From contig JAOACB010000001.1 of the NCBI GenBank assembly GCA_026418055.1, forward strand, positions 62,001 to 126,000: 64,000 bases of DNA, given 5' to 3'. Origin of the DNA: Fimbriimonadales bacterium (GTDB taxonomy: Bacteria > Armatimonadota > Fimbriimonadia > Fimbriimonadales > Fimbriimonadaceae). Of this stretch, positions 54,767-62,993 are shown piece after piece; within the stretch, counting starts at the first letter, position 1; each line of letters begins with the position of its first letter. The notes under the pieces were generated by a model, which had not been told where the DNA came from, ran no database searches, and worked only from the letters and a program-made list of their open reading frames with translations. A program made the translations under genes and the position numbers.

Positions 54767-56143
54767 GTGGCTCGGGTCGTGGAGGCGCTGCGTGCCAACC
54801 TCGGTTCGGACGCGGTGTTGGCCGGTCCGGCGGTGGAGCGCGTGTACGAGTGCGACGCCTACACCGTGGAGAAGCGCCCGCCCTTGTGCGTCGTGCTCCC
54901 TGAGTCCACCGAGCAGGTCCAGAGCGTCGTGCGGATTTGCCGGCAGCACGGCGTGCCGTACGCCGCGCGGGGTGCCGGAACCGGCCTGAGCGGGGGAGCT
55001 ACGGTTGCCGGAGTCGTCCTGTCGACACGGCGCATGAACCGCATCCTCCGGATCGATGCGGAGAACCGAATGGCTGTGGTGCAACCAGGTGCCACCAACC
55101 TTCAGGTCACGAGGGCCGCCGAGCCCCACGGTCTGTTCTTCGCGCCGGATCCGTCGAGCCAGCACGTGAGCACGATCGGCGGGAACATCGCCGAGAACGC
55201 CGGGGGTCCCCACACGCTGAAGTACGGTGTGACCGCCAACCACGTGCTGGAGGTCGAGATGGTGCTGCCGAACGGCGAGGTGGCCCGACTCGGCTCCAAG
55301 GTGCCCGAGGCTCCCGGCCTGCACCCGCTCGCCCTGGTGGTCGGCTCCGAGGGCACGCTCGGCGTGGTGACCGAGGCCACCCTGCGGCTGTTGCCCAAGC
55401 CGCAGTGCGTGCGCACGGCCTTGGCGTTCTTCGCCGAGCCGAGGGACGCCGTGCGAGCCGTGTCGGAGATGATCGCGATCGGCGTCGTTCCCCTGGCTCT
55501 CGAGTTCCTCGACTCGACGTTCATGAGAGTGGTCTCCGAGTCGTTCGGGTTGGACTTTCCGCCGGCGGCCAGAGCCTTTCTTTTGATGGAGTTCGACGGC
55601 ACGGAGGAGTCGACCGCGGAGGAGCTGAGCGCCGCGTCGGACGTCTGCGGCCGATGCGGCGTCGTCGAGCTGCAGATCGCACGCGACGAGGCGGAGCGCG
55701 CGAGCCTGTGGTACGCGCGCAAGAACGCGGTGGGCGGTCTGGGACGCATCGCCCCTAGCAAAGTCACGCACGACGGTTCGATCCCGCGGTCGAAGCTGCC
55801 GGAGGCGTTGGCGCGCATCGAGGAGATCGCCGAGCGGCAAGGTGTGCTCGTGGCCAACTTGGCGCACGCTGGCGACGGCAACCTACACCCTTGCATGCCT
55901 CTCGACGACCGAGATCCGGAACAGGTCGCCAGAATGCACCGCGCCGCCGACGAGATCATGCGGCTGTGCGTGGAGATGGGTGGCAGCATCACCGGCGAGC
56001 ACGGCGTGGGGCTCGAGAAGCTGCCGTTCATGCGGTTGATGTTCTCGGCGGACGATCTCGACTTTCAGCGTCGCCTCGTTCAGGCGTTCGAGGGCTTTGA
56101 GCTCTGCAATCCGGGGAAGCTCCTGCCGGAGGCTGGCGCCTGA
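54767..56143 (+). CDS. glcD: Glycolate oxidase, FAD-binding subunit GlcD
   Basis: 458 residues. FAD-linked 2-hydroxyacid dehydrogenase that oxidises glycolate (or D-lactate) to glyoxylate. FAD-binding motifs: YAARGAGTGLSGGA, DPSSQHVSTIGGNIAENAGG, HTLKYGVTANHVL, VGSEGTLGVVTEATL; the C-terminal domain has NLAHAGDGNLHP and ITGEHGVGLEKLPF. Start GTG 54767 follows TAGAAT by six bases. Stop overlaps the glcE start by one base (TGATG). First gene of a complete glcDEF set. Confidence 0.93.
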   Translation: MARVVEALRANLGSDAVLAGPAVERVYECDAYTVEKRPPLCVVLPESTEQVQSVVRICRQHGVPYAARGAGTGLSGGATVAGVVLSTRRMNRILRIDAENRMAVVQPGATNLQVTRAAEPHGLFFAPDPSSQHVSTIGGNIAENAGGPHTLKYGVTANHVLEVEMVLPNGEVARLGSKVPEAPGLHPLALVVGSEGTLGVVTEATLRLLPKPQCVRTALAFFAEPRDAVRAVSEMIAIGVVPLALEFLDSTFMRVVSESFGLDFPPAARAFLLMEFDGTEESTAEELSAASDVCGRCGVVELQIARDEAERASLWYARKNAVGGLGRIAPSKVTHDGSIPRSKLPEALARIEEIAERQGVLVANLAHAGDGNLHPCMPLDDRDPEQVARMHRAADEIMRLCVEMGGSITGEHGVGLEKLPFMRLMFSADDLDFQRRLVQAFEGFELCNPGKLLPEAGA

Positions 56144-56970
56144 TGTTGGAGCGCCTTCGAGCGTTGCGGGAGGCCGTCTTGCAGGCTGGCCCGCTGCGGG
56201 TATCCGGCTCGGGAAGCAAGACGGCGCTGCTGCCAACCCCCAAGGGTGCGGACCTTCCCGTTGGCCTGCAGGGGATCCTCGAGCTCGCGCCGGACGATCA
56301 GTACCTGGAAGCCTGGGCAGGCACCCCGATCGCTGAGATTCAGGAGGAGGCGTCGCGGAAGGGTTTGTGCCTCCCCATGCCTTCCAGCGAACGCTGGGGC
56401 CAGGCGCTGGCCGGATTCCCAGGCACCTTGGGAGGGTTGGTGGCGGCGAACCTCCCGCACGGTCTCTGGGCTCAGTGCGGCGGACCTCGGGATTGGATCC
56501 TTCGCGTGGAGCTCGTGACCGCGGACGGCCGTTTGGTCAAGGCCGGTTGCAAGGCGGTCAAAAACGTCGCGGGATACGACGTCCCCAAGCTCATGGTCGG
56601 ATCGCGGGGAAGCCTTGGCATCCTCGTCCGGATCGGCGTTCGCCTCTGGCCGCTGCGGGCGGTTCCAACCCCAGCGGCCCAGCCGATGGGGAATCTGCGG
56701 CCGAACTGGATTCAGAGGACGCTCGCTTCCGACTTCGATCGCGCCATCGAGGCCGCCTCGGAGAGCATCGTCGCGGTGGATCGCGCCTCCAGCACGCTCT
56801 GGGCTCGGCTGGAGCCGGGCCGCCTGCTCCCGCGGCAGCCTGCAGACTGGGTGGTCTGTCCGTGGGTCGCCGAACCTCCGGAAGGGCCCGAAAGGGAGCT
56901 GGTGCGGCGCCTCAAGACGGCGGTGGACCCGTCCCAGAAGCTGAACCCGGGGGTGTTCGGGTGGATCTGA
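56143..56970 (+). CDS. glcE: Glycolate oxidase subunit GlcE
   Basis: 275 residues. A shorter FAD-binding_4-type subunit: SGSGSKTALLP, LPMPSSERWGQALAGFPGTLGG, LVAANLPHGLWAQ, KNVAGYDVPKLMVGSRGSLG, and the C-terminal PSQKLNPGVFGW. It lacks the large cap domain of GlcD, as expected. Coupled to glcD by the shared stop/start and to glcF by a ten-base overlap (56961-56970), indicating a fixed ratio of the three subunits. Confidence 0.92.
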   Translation: MLERLRALREAVLQAGPLRVSGSGSKTALLPTPKGADLPVGLQGILELAPDDQYLEAWAGTPIAEIQEEASRKGLCLPMPSSERWGQALAGFPGTLGGLVAANLPHGLWAQCGGPRDWILRVELVTADGRLVKAGCKAVKNVAGYDVPKLMVGSRGSLGILVRIGVRLWPLRAVPTPAAQPMGNLRPNWIQRTLASDFDRAIEAASESIVAVDRASSTLWARLEPGRLLPRQPADWVVCPWVAEPPEGPERELVRRLKTAVDPSQKLNPGVFGWI

Positions 56971-58166
56971 GCGAGCTGAGCGCCCGGTGCATCCACTGCG
57001 GGCTCTGTCTCGAGTCCTGCCCAACCTATGTGCTCACGCACGACGAGACGAAGTCGCCTAGGGGTCGCATCCATCTCGCCAGGTCGGCTCTGGAGGGTCG
57101 GTTCGACTACGGCGAGGAGATGGCGGCGGCGATCGACACCTGCCTGGGTTGCCGGGCCTGTGAGACGGCTTGTCCCAGCGGTGTCCGCTATGGGTCGATC
57201 TTGGAGCTCGTGCGAGAGCGCATGGAGTCCCGCAGGCCCCGCCGGGCGCTGAAGGCCTTCACGGGTGCGCTGACGCACCGACCGCTCCTGCACCTGCAAC
57301 TGGCCGGATCCCGGTTCTTGCCGAGTGGTCGGGTGCCGGGTTTGCTGAGCAGAGCCCTGGCCGGAGGGGCCGCGGAGGCGGATTTGCCGAGGCCTCAGAC
57401 CGCCGGGTCCTGGCCGCCGTTGCGCCAGGAGGAGCTGCCGCCGATTCGGGGCGAGGTGTTCCTGCTCGATGGTTGCGTCATGGAACCGCTGTTCGCTCGC
57501 GTTCACGAGGCAACGACCCGTCTGTTGCAGCGTTGTGGTTTCCGAGTCCGTCGAACGGGCGCGTTGTGTTGCGGAGCCCTCCATGCCCACTCGGGGTATC
57601 TCACGGATGCCCGCAAGCGTGCCCTGCGCTTGGCACAGGCGCTGGAGGGCGGAACACCCCTCGTCACCAACTCCGCCGGTTGCGGCAGCACGATCAAGGA
57701 CTATCGGGAGCTCGATCCGGCCCTTGGGGAGCTCGCCGCGCGAGCCCGGGACCTGACGGAATTCCTCGTCGAGCATGGATTCGAGGAGCGCCTGAGGGAG
57801 TCTCGGGGTTTGCGGGTGCGGGCGACGTACCACGACGCCTGCCACCTGGCGCATGGCCAGGGGATACGCTCGCAACCGAGGAGATTGCTGGAGGCGGTCA
57901 CCGGCTTGGAGCTCGTCACCCTGAACGAGAGCGACATGTGCTGCGGCAGCGCCGGCACGTACAACCTGACTCAGCCGGCGATGGCGCGGAGGTTGCTCGA
58001 ACGAAAATGGCGAAACATCGAGGCCACCGGCGCCGAGGCGGTGGTCCTCGCCAATCCGGGTTGCCACGCCTGGATCGAGCAGGGATCGCGCGAGAAGGCC
58101 GGTCGCGCCAAGGTCTACCACATCGCCGAGATGCTGGAAGCCTCGTTCGCAGGACGGTTGCCCTGA
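56961..58166 (+). CDS. glcF: Glycolate oxidase iron-sulfur subunit GlcF
   Basis: 401 residues from GTG 56961. Two [4Fe-4S] motifs, CIHCGLCLESCPTY and CLGCRACETACPSG, then two CCG domains (ALCCGALHAHSG; YHDACHLAHGQG with DMCCGSAGTYNLTQP). It passes electrons from the flavin subunits to the quinone pool or another acceptor at the membrane. The GTG start is favoured since the frame before it overlaps glcE and the protein begins just before the first cysteine motif. The stop is seven bases from that of the convergent LuxR-type regulator. Confidence 0.93.
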   Translation: MDLSELSARCIHCGLCLESCPTYVLTHDETKSPRGRIHLARSALEGRFDYGEEMAAAIDTCLGCRACETACPSGVRYGSILELVRERMESRRPRRALKAFTGALTHRPLLHLQLAGSRFLPSGRVPGLLSRALAGGAAEADLPRPQTAGSWPPLRQEELPPIRGEVFLLDGCVMEPLFARVHEATTRLLQRCGFRVRRTGALCCGALHAHSGYLTDARKRALRLAQALEGGTPLVTNSAGCGSTIKDYRELDPALGELAARARDLTEFLVEHGFEERLRESRGLRVRATYHDACHLAHGQGIRSQPRRLLEAVTGLELVTLNESDMCCGSAGTYNLTQPAMARRLLERKWRNIEATGAEAVVLANPGCHAWIEQGSREKAGRAKVYHIAEMLEASFAGRLP

Positions 58167-58173
58167 GGGGCTC

Positions 58174-59382
58174 TCAACCTGCGGCCGAGGCGATCGCCTT
58201 GGCAAGGATCTTCAGGCTGTCGACGACGCGCTTCGAGAACTCCCGAGGGCGCCGCACCGAGTCGAGGCCGAGAAAGCCGAGAACGTCGCTGCCTCGGGCG
58301 ATGGGAACCGCGGCCAGGGAGAGTATGCCCTGGGGTTCCAGAATCGCCCTCTCGGCGCCAGCTTCAGGCGGGAGCTCGTCCAGCGAGCGGATGGCGATCG
58401 CCCTGCCGCTCCTCAGCTCCTCCATCCACCATGGGAAGATCGACACGGGCATCCTCTGGAGGTGATCCTTCTCGGGCGTGACCCCAGGAGCGACCCATTC
58501 GTGCGTGTTGGACATCCGGTCGCCATCCTCATCCAGTCGGAACAAGTACGCACGGTCGACGTCCGCAGCCCGCCCGACGGCCTCCAGCGCGTCCTGGATG
58601 CCCGACTCGCCCCGAAAGGCGATCTTCAGCACGGCCTCGGCCACCGCTTGCGCGAACTCCGCGTCGAGCACCGCCTGGCGATAGGAGGAGGGTTGCTCGC
58701 AGGCTTCCTCCAATTGCCAGAAGTGTCCGATGAGCCGGCCTCCGACCGCCAAAGGGAGGTAGTCCCTCAGCAGGGATCGGCCGTCCGCCAAGCGCACGGT
58801 CTCACGATGCACCGGCTTGCCTTCCGCCAGGATGCTCCGGATCCTCGCCAAGGAGGCCTCGGGTTCCACGAACGTGCCAACCGTCTGAGGGAACAGCTCG
58901 CGGGATTCGAGACCCAAGAGGTCGGACGGCGTCTGCGGGATGCGGAAAAGCTCGAGAAAAGCATGGTTGACGAAGCTGACTCGATGCTGCACGTCCTCGA
59001 GGAGGACCGCGGTTCGGAGACCCTGCAACATGCCCCGCAGGGTCTCAAGCGCCTCTTGCAGTTCGCTCTCGGTTGCGCGCTTCTCCCGCAGCTCCTCCTC
59101 AAGCAGACTCAGCTGCTGGGCGGCCGCCAGCTGCTGGTGCCTGCGGATCGTTTCCAGAGCCGCCGCCACGGCGGCGGTCCTGGAAGCAACGTTGAGCCGC
59201 AGTCGGATGCGCTTCCAGTACGAAGCGATCGTTTCTGGAGACAGCCCGAGCATCGCGGCGATCTCCTTGTCGGTCTTGCCCTCCGCCGCCAGCACCAACA
59301 GCTCGCGCTCTCTTGGGGCTCCCTCGAGGAACGACCAATCGGCGATCTCCAGCGATTCCGTCCCCTCCGTGAGAAACTTCAT
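58174..59382 (-). CDS. LuxR-type HTH regulator with PAS and GAF domains
   Basis: 402 residues. The helix-turn-helix is at the N-terminus (about 24-80: ERELLVLAAEGKTDKEIAAMLGLSPETIASYWKRI, shown as GKTDKEIAAMLGLSPETI), the reverse of the usual LuxR order. A coiled coil (about 95-115, LAAAQQLSLLEEELREKRA) leads to a PAS domain (about 115-235, VQHRVSFVNHAFLELF) and a C-terminal GAF domain (about 245-400, VDRAYLFRLDEDGDRMSNTHEW). No receiver domain, so it senses a ligand directly. It is convergent with glcDEF and may control it, but this is only positional. Start ATG 59382 with TTGAGG upstream. Confidence 0.87.
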   Translation of the reverse strand: MKFLTEGTESLEIADWSFLEGAPRERELLVLAAEGKTDKEIAAMLGLSPETIASYWKRIRLRLNVASRTAAVAAALETIRRHQQLAAAQQLSLLEEELREKRATESELQEALETLRGMLQGLRTAVLLEDVQHRVSFVNHAFLELFRIPQTPSDLLGLESRELFPQTVGTFVEPEASLARIRSILAEGKPVHRETVRLADGRSLLRDYLPLAVGGRLIGHFWQLEEACEQPSSYRQAVLDAEFAQAVAEAVLKIAFRGESGIQDALEAVGRAADVDRAYLFRLDEDGDRMSNTHEWVAPGVTPEKDHLQRMPVSIFPWWMEELRSGRAIAIRSLDELPPEAGAERAILEPQGILSLAAVPIARGSDVLGFLGLDSVRRPREFSKRVVDSLKILAKAIASAAG

Positions 59383-59569
59383 GGGACGACCTCAAGGCTC
59401 TCCCACCCAACCCACCGCCGCTCCTCCCGGCGCGCCCCTTCCGAGGGACCGGTGGCAATAGGCGAGGGCCGATGCGGGATGCTTCTTGACTATAGTTTCG
59501 GCCGAATCCGCGATCCCCGCAAGCCGAAGCTGGGACCTGAGACGCGAAGAACCCGAGAATCCAGGGACC
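59383..59569. other. Leader/promoter region of the LuxR-PAS-GAF gene
   Basis: 187 bases. On the minus strand a TATAGT (59489-59494 as ACTATA on the plus strand) may be the -10, giving a leader of about 100 bases. No hairpin or riboswitch recognised. Confidence 0.3.
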
Positions 59570-61276
59570 TCAACACTCCTCGTACGCCCGTACCTTCAGG
59601 CGGCGTTCCGAGGAGGATTCGTCGCGGATTCGGACCACCGCCTCCGAGGGCGTCCGCTCGAACCTCCGCGCAACCCAGGAGATGCCGGCCCAGATCGGCA
59701 CGTCGGGCACGCTCGACGATGGCTCCCTCTGCTCGGGCCCGCACGTCAGCGAAATGGCGTACTCGCGCTGTGCCTCGCTGGGTGGAATGCCGTTCGCCTC
59801 TGCCGTGCAGAGCTGCTGTCCGAAGCGACTGGGAAAGCCCAAGCGCGCGTGACTGGGTTTCTCGTCGTGAGCTTGGACGAACACCCAAAGCCCGCGAGCG
59901 TCCGTCGAGGGTCGCCATCGGACCTCCCAGCATTTCCGAGCCGCCTCTCTGATGTCCGCGGAGAGCAACCTCAACCTGCCGGGGAGCGGCTCGGACGGCG
60001 CCTCGGGCAACAGGAAAGCAGGATCCGCGAACGCTCCGAGACCGAGCAGAGCGCACTGCTCGCCCTCCAGCTGCAGCGTAACCAGGTCCTGTTGGACGAG
60101 CACCGGGGGCTCGGGGCCATCCGACCAAAGGGGGAGCGCCCGGTGCAAGCCCGGCACACGCAGCTCGGCGACCTGTTGCTCTTGGGTCGGATTGACCAGG
60201 TAGAGCAGTCCCGCCGCGCCGCCTCCCGTGAGGTAGCCGTGCCAAGGAGCCAAGCCTGGCTCTCCCGTCCCGACGAAGCTCGCTTCCAAGCCCTTGCTCC
60301 AAGCGGAAAGGAACAGTTCGGTGGCCGCCTTCATGAACCGCACGTCCTCGTCGGTCAACACTTCGGGGTTGCCGTACAACAGGTGGCGTTTGCCGCCGCG
60401 AGCCAGCTGACCCAGGCAGGTGCGCGGAAAGCCCTTTCGGCCCCTGTAGCAGCAAGTGTTCGTGGTGCCAAGGAGCGCTCCGTGATCGTCGATGCGATCG
60501 AGCGGGAAGCCGCACCGGTGCAAGGCCCACACCTGCCGGTCCTGGTACAGGTCCAAGTTCCGGACGAGGGAAGTCTGGGGGATGTCGATCGGATGCGGGT
60601 CGCCGGAAAAAAGACGGTCGAGCACTCCGAGCCAGGACGGGTCGGCAGCCAATGGATCCGGCAAGCCGCTCACGGTCGATTGCTCCGACAAGGCGAAGCC
60701 GCAGTGCGCAAACAGGACTGCGTCGGGGTAGGCGCACCGCAAACGATCCAATATGCCTCGCAAGGCGTCCACCGACCGTTGGCGAGTCTCCGAGGGCGGC
60801 CGCGCGGGATCGGCGCTTGCCGTCCAGTCGGCGAAGTCGAACTTGAACACGCGGCAACCCCATTGCTCGGCAGCGTGGTGCAGAGCGGCCTCGAAGCTCT
60901 CGGCGTAAGGCCCATCCAGCAGGCTGTAGCACCAGCCGTTCGTTGCCTTGCTGGCTTGCCACTCCGGTGGATTCATGTGTCCGCCATTCACGGCGAACCA
61001 GAGGCCGAAGCGCATTCCCATCTCGCGCACCCGCCGGAGGATCGGCTCCGGTCCGTCGGGAAAGGTCTCGGGGTCGAAGGCGGTGTAGGGCTTCGACTTG
61101 TCGAACCAGAAGCAGTCGATGTGGAAGCAATCGAACGCCATCCCGTGCTCGGACCTCCACCTTTGCAGGCGATCGAGAGCGCGATGGCAGAGTTCTTCCG
61201 AGAGGCGCACACGGTCTCCGAGCTCGTCGTGGAAACCCCAAGTGCTGTAGATGCGGATCGGTCTGCGGGCCGCCAT
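59570..61276 (-). CDS. GH36/GH27-clan melibiase-like glycosidase
   Basis: 568 residues from ATG 61276. A TIM barrel with the clan's signatures: RIYSTWGFHDELGD at the start, AFDCFHIDCFWFDKSKP, DPETFPDGPEPILRRVREMG, GLWFAVNGGHMNPP, and the probable nucleophile Asp in RVFKFDFADWTAS (K-x-D). The second catalytic Asp is likely in RLFSGDPHPIDIPQT. A C-terminal beta domain follows (LLYLVNPTQEQ). Family members cleave alpha-galactosides or related sugars. There is no signal peptide, so it is predicted intracellular. A CAAACT lies 12 bases before the ATG; the longer open frame to 61471 is not supported by homology. Confidence 0.78.
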   Translation of the reverse strand: MAARRPIRIYSTWGFHDELGDRVRLSEELCHRALDRLQRWRSEHGMAFDCFHIDCFWFDKSKPYTAFDPETFPDGPEPILRRVREMGMRFGLWFAVNGGHMNPPEWQASKATNGWCYSLLDGPYAESFEAALHHAAEQWGCRVFKFDFADWTASADPARPPSETRQRSVDALRGILDRLRCAYPDAVLFAHCGFALSEQSTVSGLPDPLAADPSWLGVLDRLFSGDPHPIDIPQTSLVRNLDLYQDRQVWALHRCGFPLDRIDDHGALLGTTNTCCYRGRKGFPRTCLGQLARGGKRHLLYGNPEVLTDEDVRFMKAATELFLSAWSKGLEASFVGTGEPGLAPWHGYLTGGGAAGLLYLVNPTQEQQVAELRVPGLHRALPLWSDGPEPPVLVQQDLVTLQLEGEQCALLGLGAFADPAFLLPEAPSEPLPGRLRLLSADIREAARKCWEVRWRPSTDARGLWVFVQAHDEKPSHARLGFPSRFGQQLCTAEANGIPPSEAQREYAISLTCGPEQREPSSSVPDVPIWAGISWVARRFERTPSEAVVRIRDESSSERRLKVRAYEEC

Positions 61277-62201
61277 GTCGGATGACCCAGTTTGCCCCAA
61301 GCGGAGGGGAGCGCGCTTCGACGATTCGAGCCTGGTCTCGGCCGGACCCGGCTGCCCAGCGGGGCCCAAGAGGGGATTCGCGCCACCGGTCCGTACACGG
61401 CGCTTCGACGGCATGTCCGGATGCGGTCTGCCTGAAGCCGGGCTAGGGTTCGTCTTCAGCCGGCGGGACAACCGATGCGCCAGTCGGCAAGGGGGCTAGG
61501 TTCGCTTCCAGACTTGCGCGGACCCTCGTTGATCGTCGGCGGCGATTCTCGGGTTGTGGTAACTATGGCCGTGACGGGAAAGGAGATGCAGGCGGCACGC
61601 ATCCGCTCGACGAACCCCTCTTGGAGCGCTGGCGACAAGGCGTGCCCTTGGGCGCTCGCCCCGGTCAGGACCAGAGGCGTCCGTTGATCGGCGACCGTCC
61701 GACCGGCCTTTCCACTGCCTCGTGGAACTCTCCCGCGCACGAGGAGCCGCCTGGTGTCGCCGCGGAAGGGAAGGTTCCGGGTGGACCGCGGCCGTCAGGG
61801 CTCTGACGTTCGGCACCCTCGGCCGAGCGTTCTCCGATGGCAGGTCCTCAGTGCGCCGTGCAACGGTTCGCTCGGTCGCGCGGGATCCGCTCGTGTCTCC
61901 GCAGGTTCTCGCGCGGCGCATGGGCCCTTGCGGACGCGCCCCAACGATCGGATGCGCTCCCACCATAGACAGGCCACGAAGGCGAGAGACTCGGCAACCG
62001 AGAGGCTCCGGGCAGGAGTTCTGCCGGTCGGTGGCCTCCCTGTCGGTAGAGAAGGAGGCCAGAGGGCGATGGCGCAGGGAGCCGCCGGGCTCCCTACGGA
62101 CTCGGCTCCAGACGGAGCCACCCGGTCGGACTTAGGGAAAGGCCCGGTACCTCGGTGCCTCTGCGTCTTGGACACCGGTGAGGAGGTCTGGGTGCTCCTG
62201 T
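61277..62201. other. Long intergenic region upstream of the GH36-like gene
   Basis: About 925 bases with no recognised gene. Open frames on both strands show no motif. It separates the GH36-like gene from the isomerase/dehydrogenase pair on the same strand, and may contain decayed coding DNA; no repeats or mobile-element ends seen. Confidence 0.4.
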
Positions 62202-62984
62202 TCAGCCTCCTAGAATCCCGTAGGCCTCCCGCAGGGCGTGAAGCCGGTCGTCGTGCCGGGTCCAGAATTCGTGACCGACGAAGTGTGGGTAGTCCATCTC
62301 GGCCAACGCGCGACCGATGGCGCCGTAGTTGAGTTCCTGAGAGCCGTCGATGTCTTTGCGGCCGGGCACCCCTGCCGTGTGGATGTGACCCAGCAAGGGG
62401 GCGATGCGCCTCAGCGTGGCGATGACGTCGCCCTCCATGATCTGCATGTGGTAGACGTCGTACAGGATCTTCGCGCGGGGGCTGGCACAGAGCTCGCACA
62501 GAAGAACCGCCCAGTCGGTGTGGTCGGCCATGTAGCGGGGATGGTCGAGTTTGGAGTTCAGCAGCTCCAGATTGAGGTTGACGCCGCATTCCTCGGCTAG
62601 CGGCAGCACCTTGCGAAGGCAACGCGCGGCGACGAGCGCTCCCATGGCGTCGCTCTGTCCCGCCCTACGATTGCCGCTCAGAGTGATCAACCCGGGGATG
62701 TCCCACTGGCGCGCCTTGCGGATGGAGGCTTCGAGCTCCGAAAGGATGCGCTCGTGCTGCTCCGGATCGTTCAGGCCGTCGGTGTGCGTGCCGTGGCCGA
62801 CCATGCTGCAGAGCACCAAACCGGCTCGGCGAGCCTCTTCGGCTACTTCGTCCAGAGAGTCGTCCCAGAACCAGATCTCTACCGCGTCGTACCCGATCGC
62901 CCGTGCTTCTCGGAACAGGTCCGAGAGGGTCATGCCCGCCGGGCGGAAACAGTCCAAGCAGAAGCTCTGTCGCAGTTTCGTCAC
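62202..62984 (-). CDS. Hydroxypyruvate isomerase-like TIM-barrel protein
   Basis: 260 residues of the xylose-isomerase-like TIM-barrel family. The segment ILYDVYHMQIMEGDVIATL and the later LGHIHTAGVPGRKDIDGSQELNYGAIGRAL match hydroxypyruvate isomerases, with metal ligands in LNLELLNSKLDHP (Glu), DVYHMQ (Asp/His) and GHEFWTRHDD. It may interconvert hydroxypyruvate and tartronate semialdehyde or act on a related keto-sugar. The gene follows the dehydrogenase by nine bases; GAGGTG lies five bases before GTG 62984, which favours that start over TTG 62987. Confidence 0.85.
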   Translation of the reverse strand: MTKLRQSFCLDCFRPAGMTLSDLFREARAIGYDAVEIWFWDDSLDEVAEEARRAGLVLCSMVGHGTHTDGLNDPEQHERILSELEASIRKARQWDIPGLITLSGNRRAGQSDAMGALVAARCLRKVLPLAEECGVNLNLELLNSKLDHPRYMADHTDWAVLLCELCASPRAKILYDVYHMQIMEGDVIATLRRIAPLLGHIHTAGVPGRKDIDGSQELNYGAIGRALAEMDYPHFVGHEFWTRHDDRLHALREAYGILGG

Positions 62985-62993
62985 CAAAGCACC

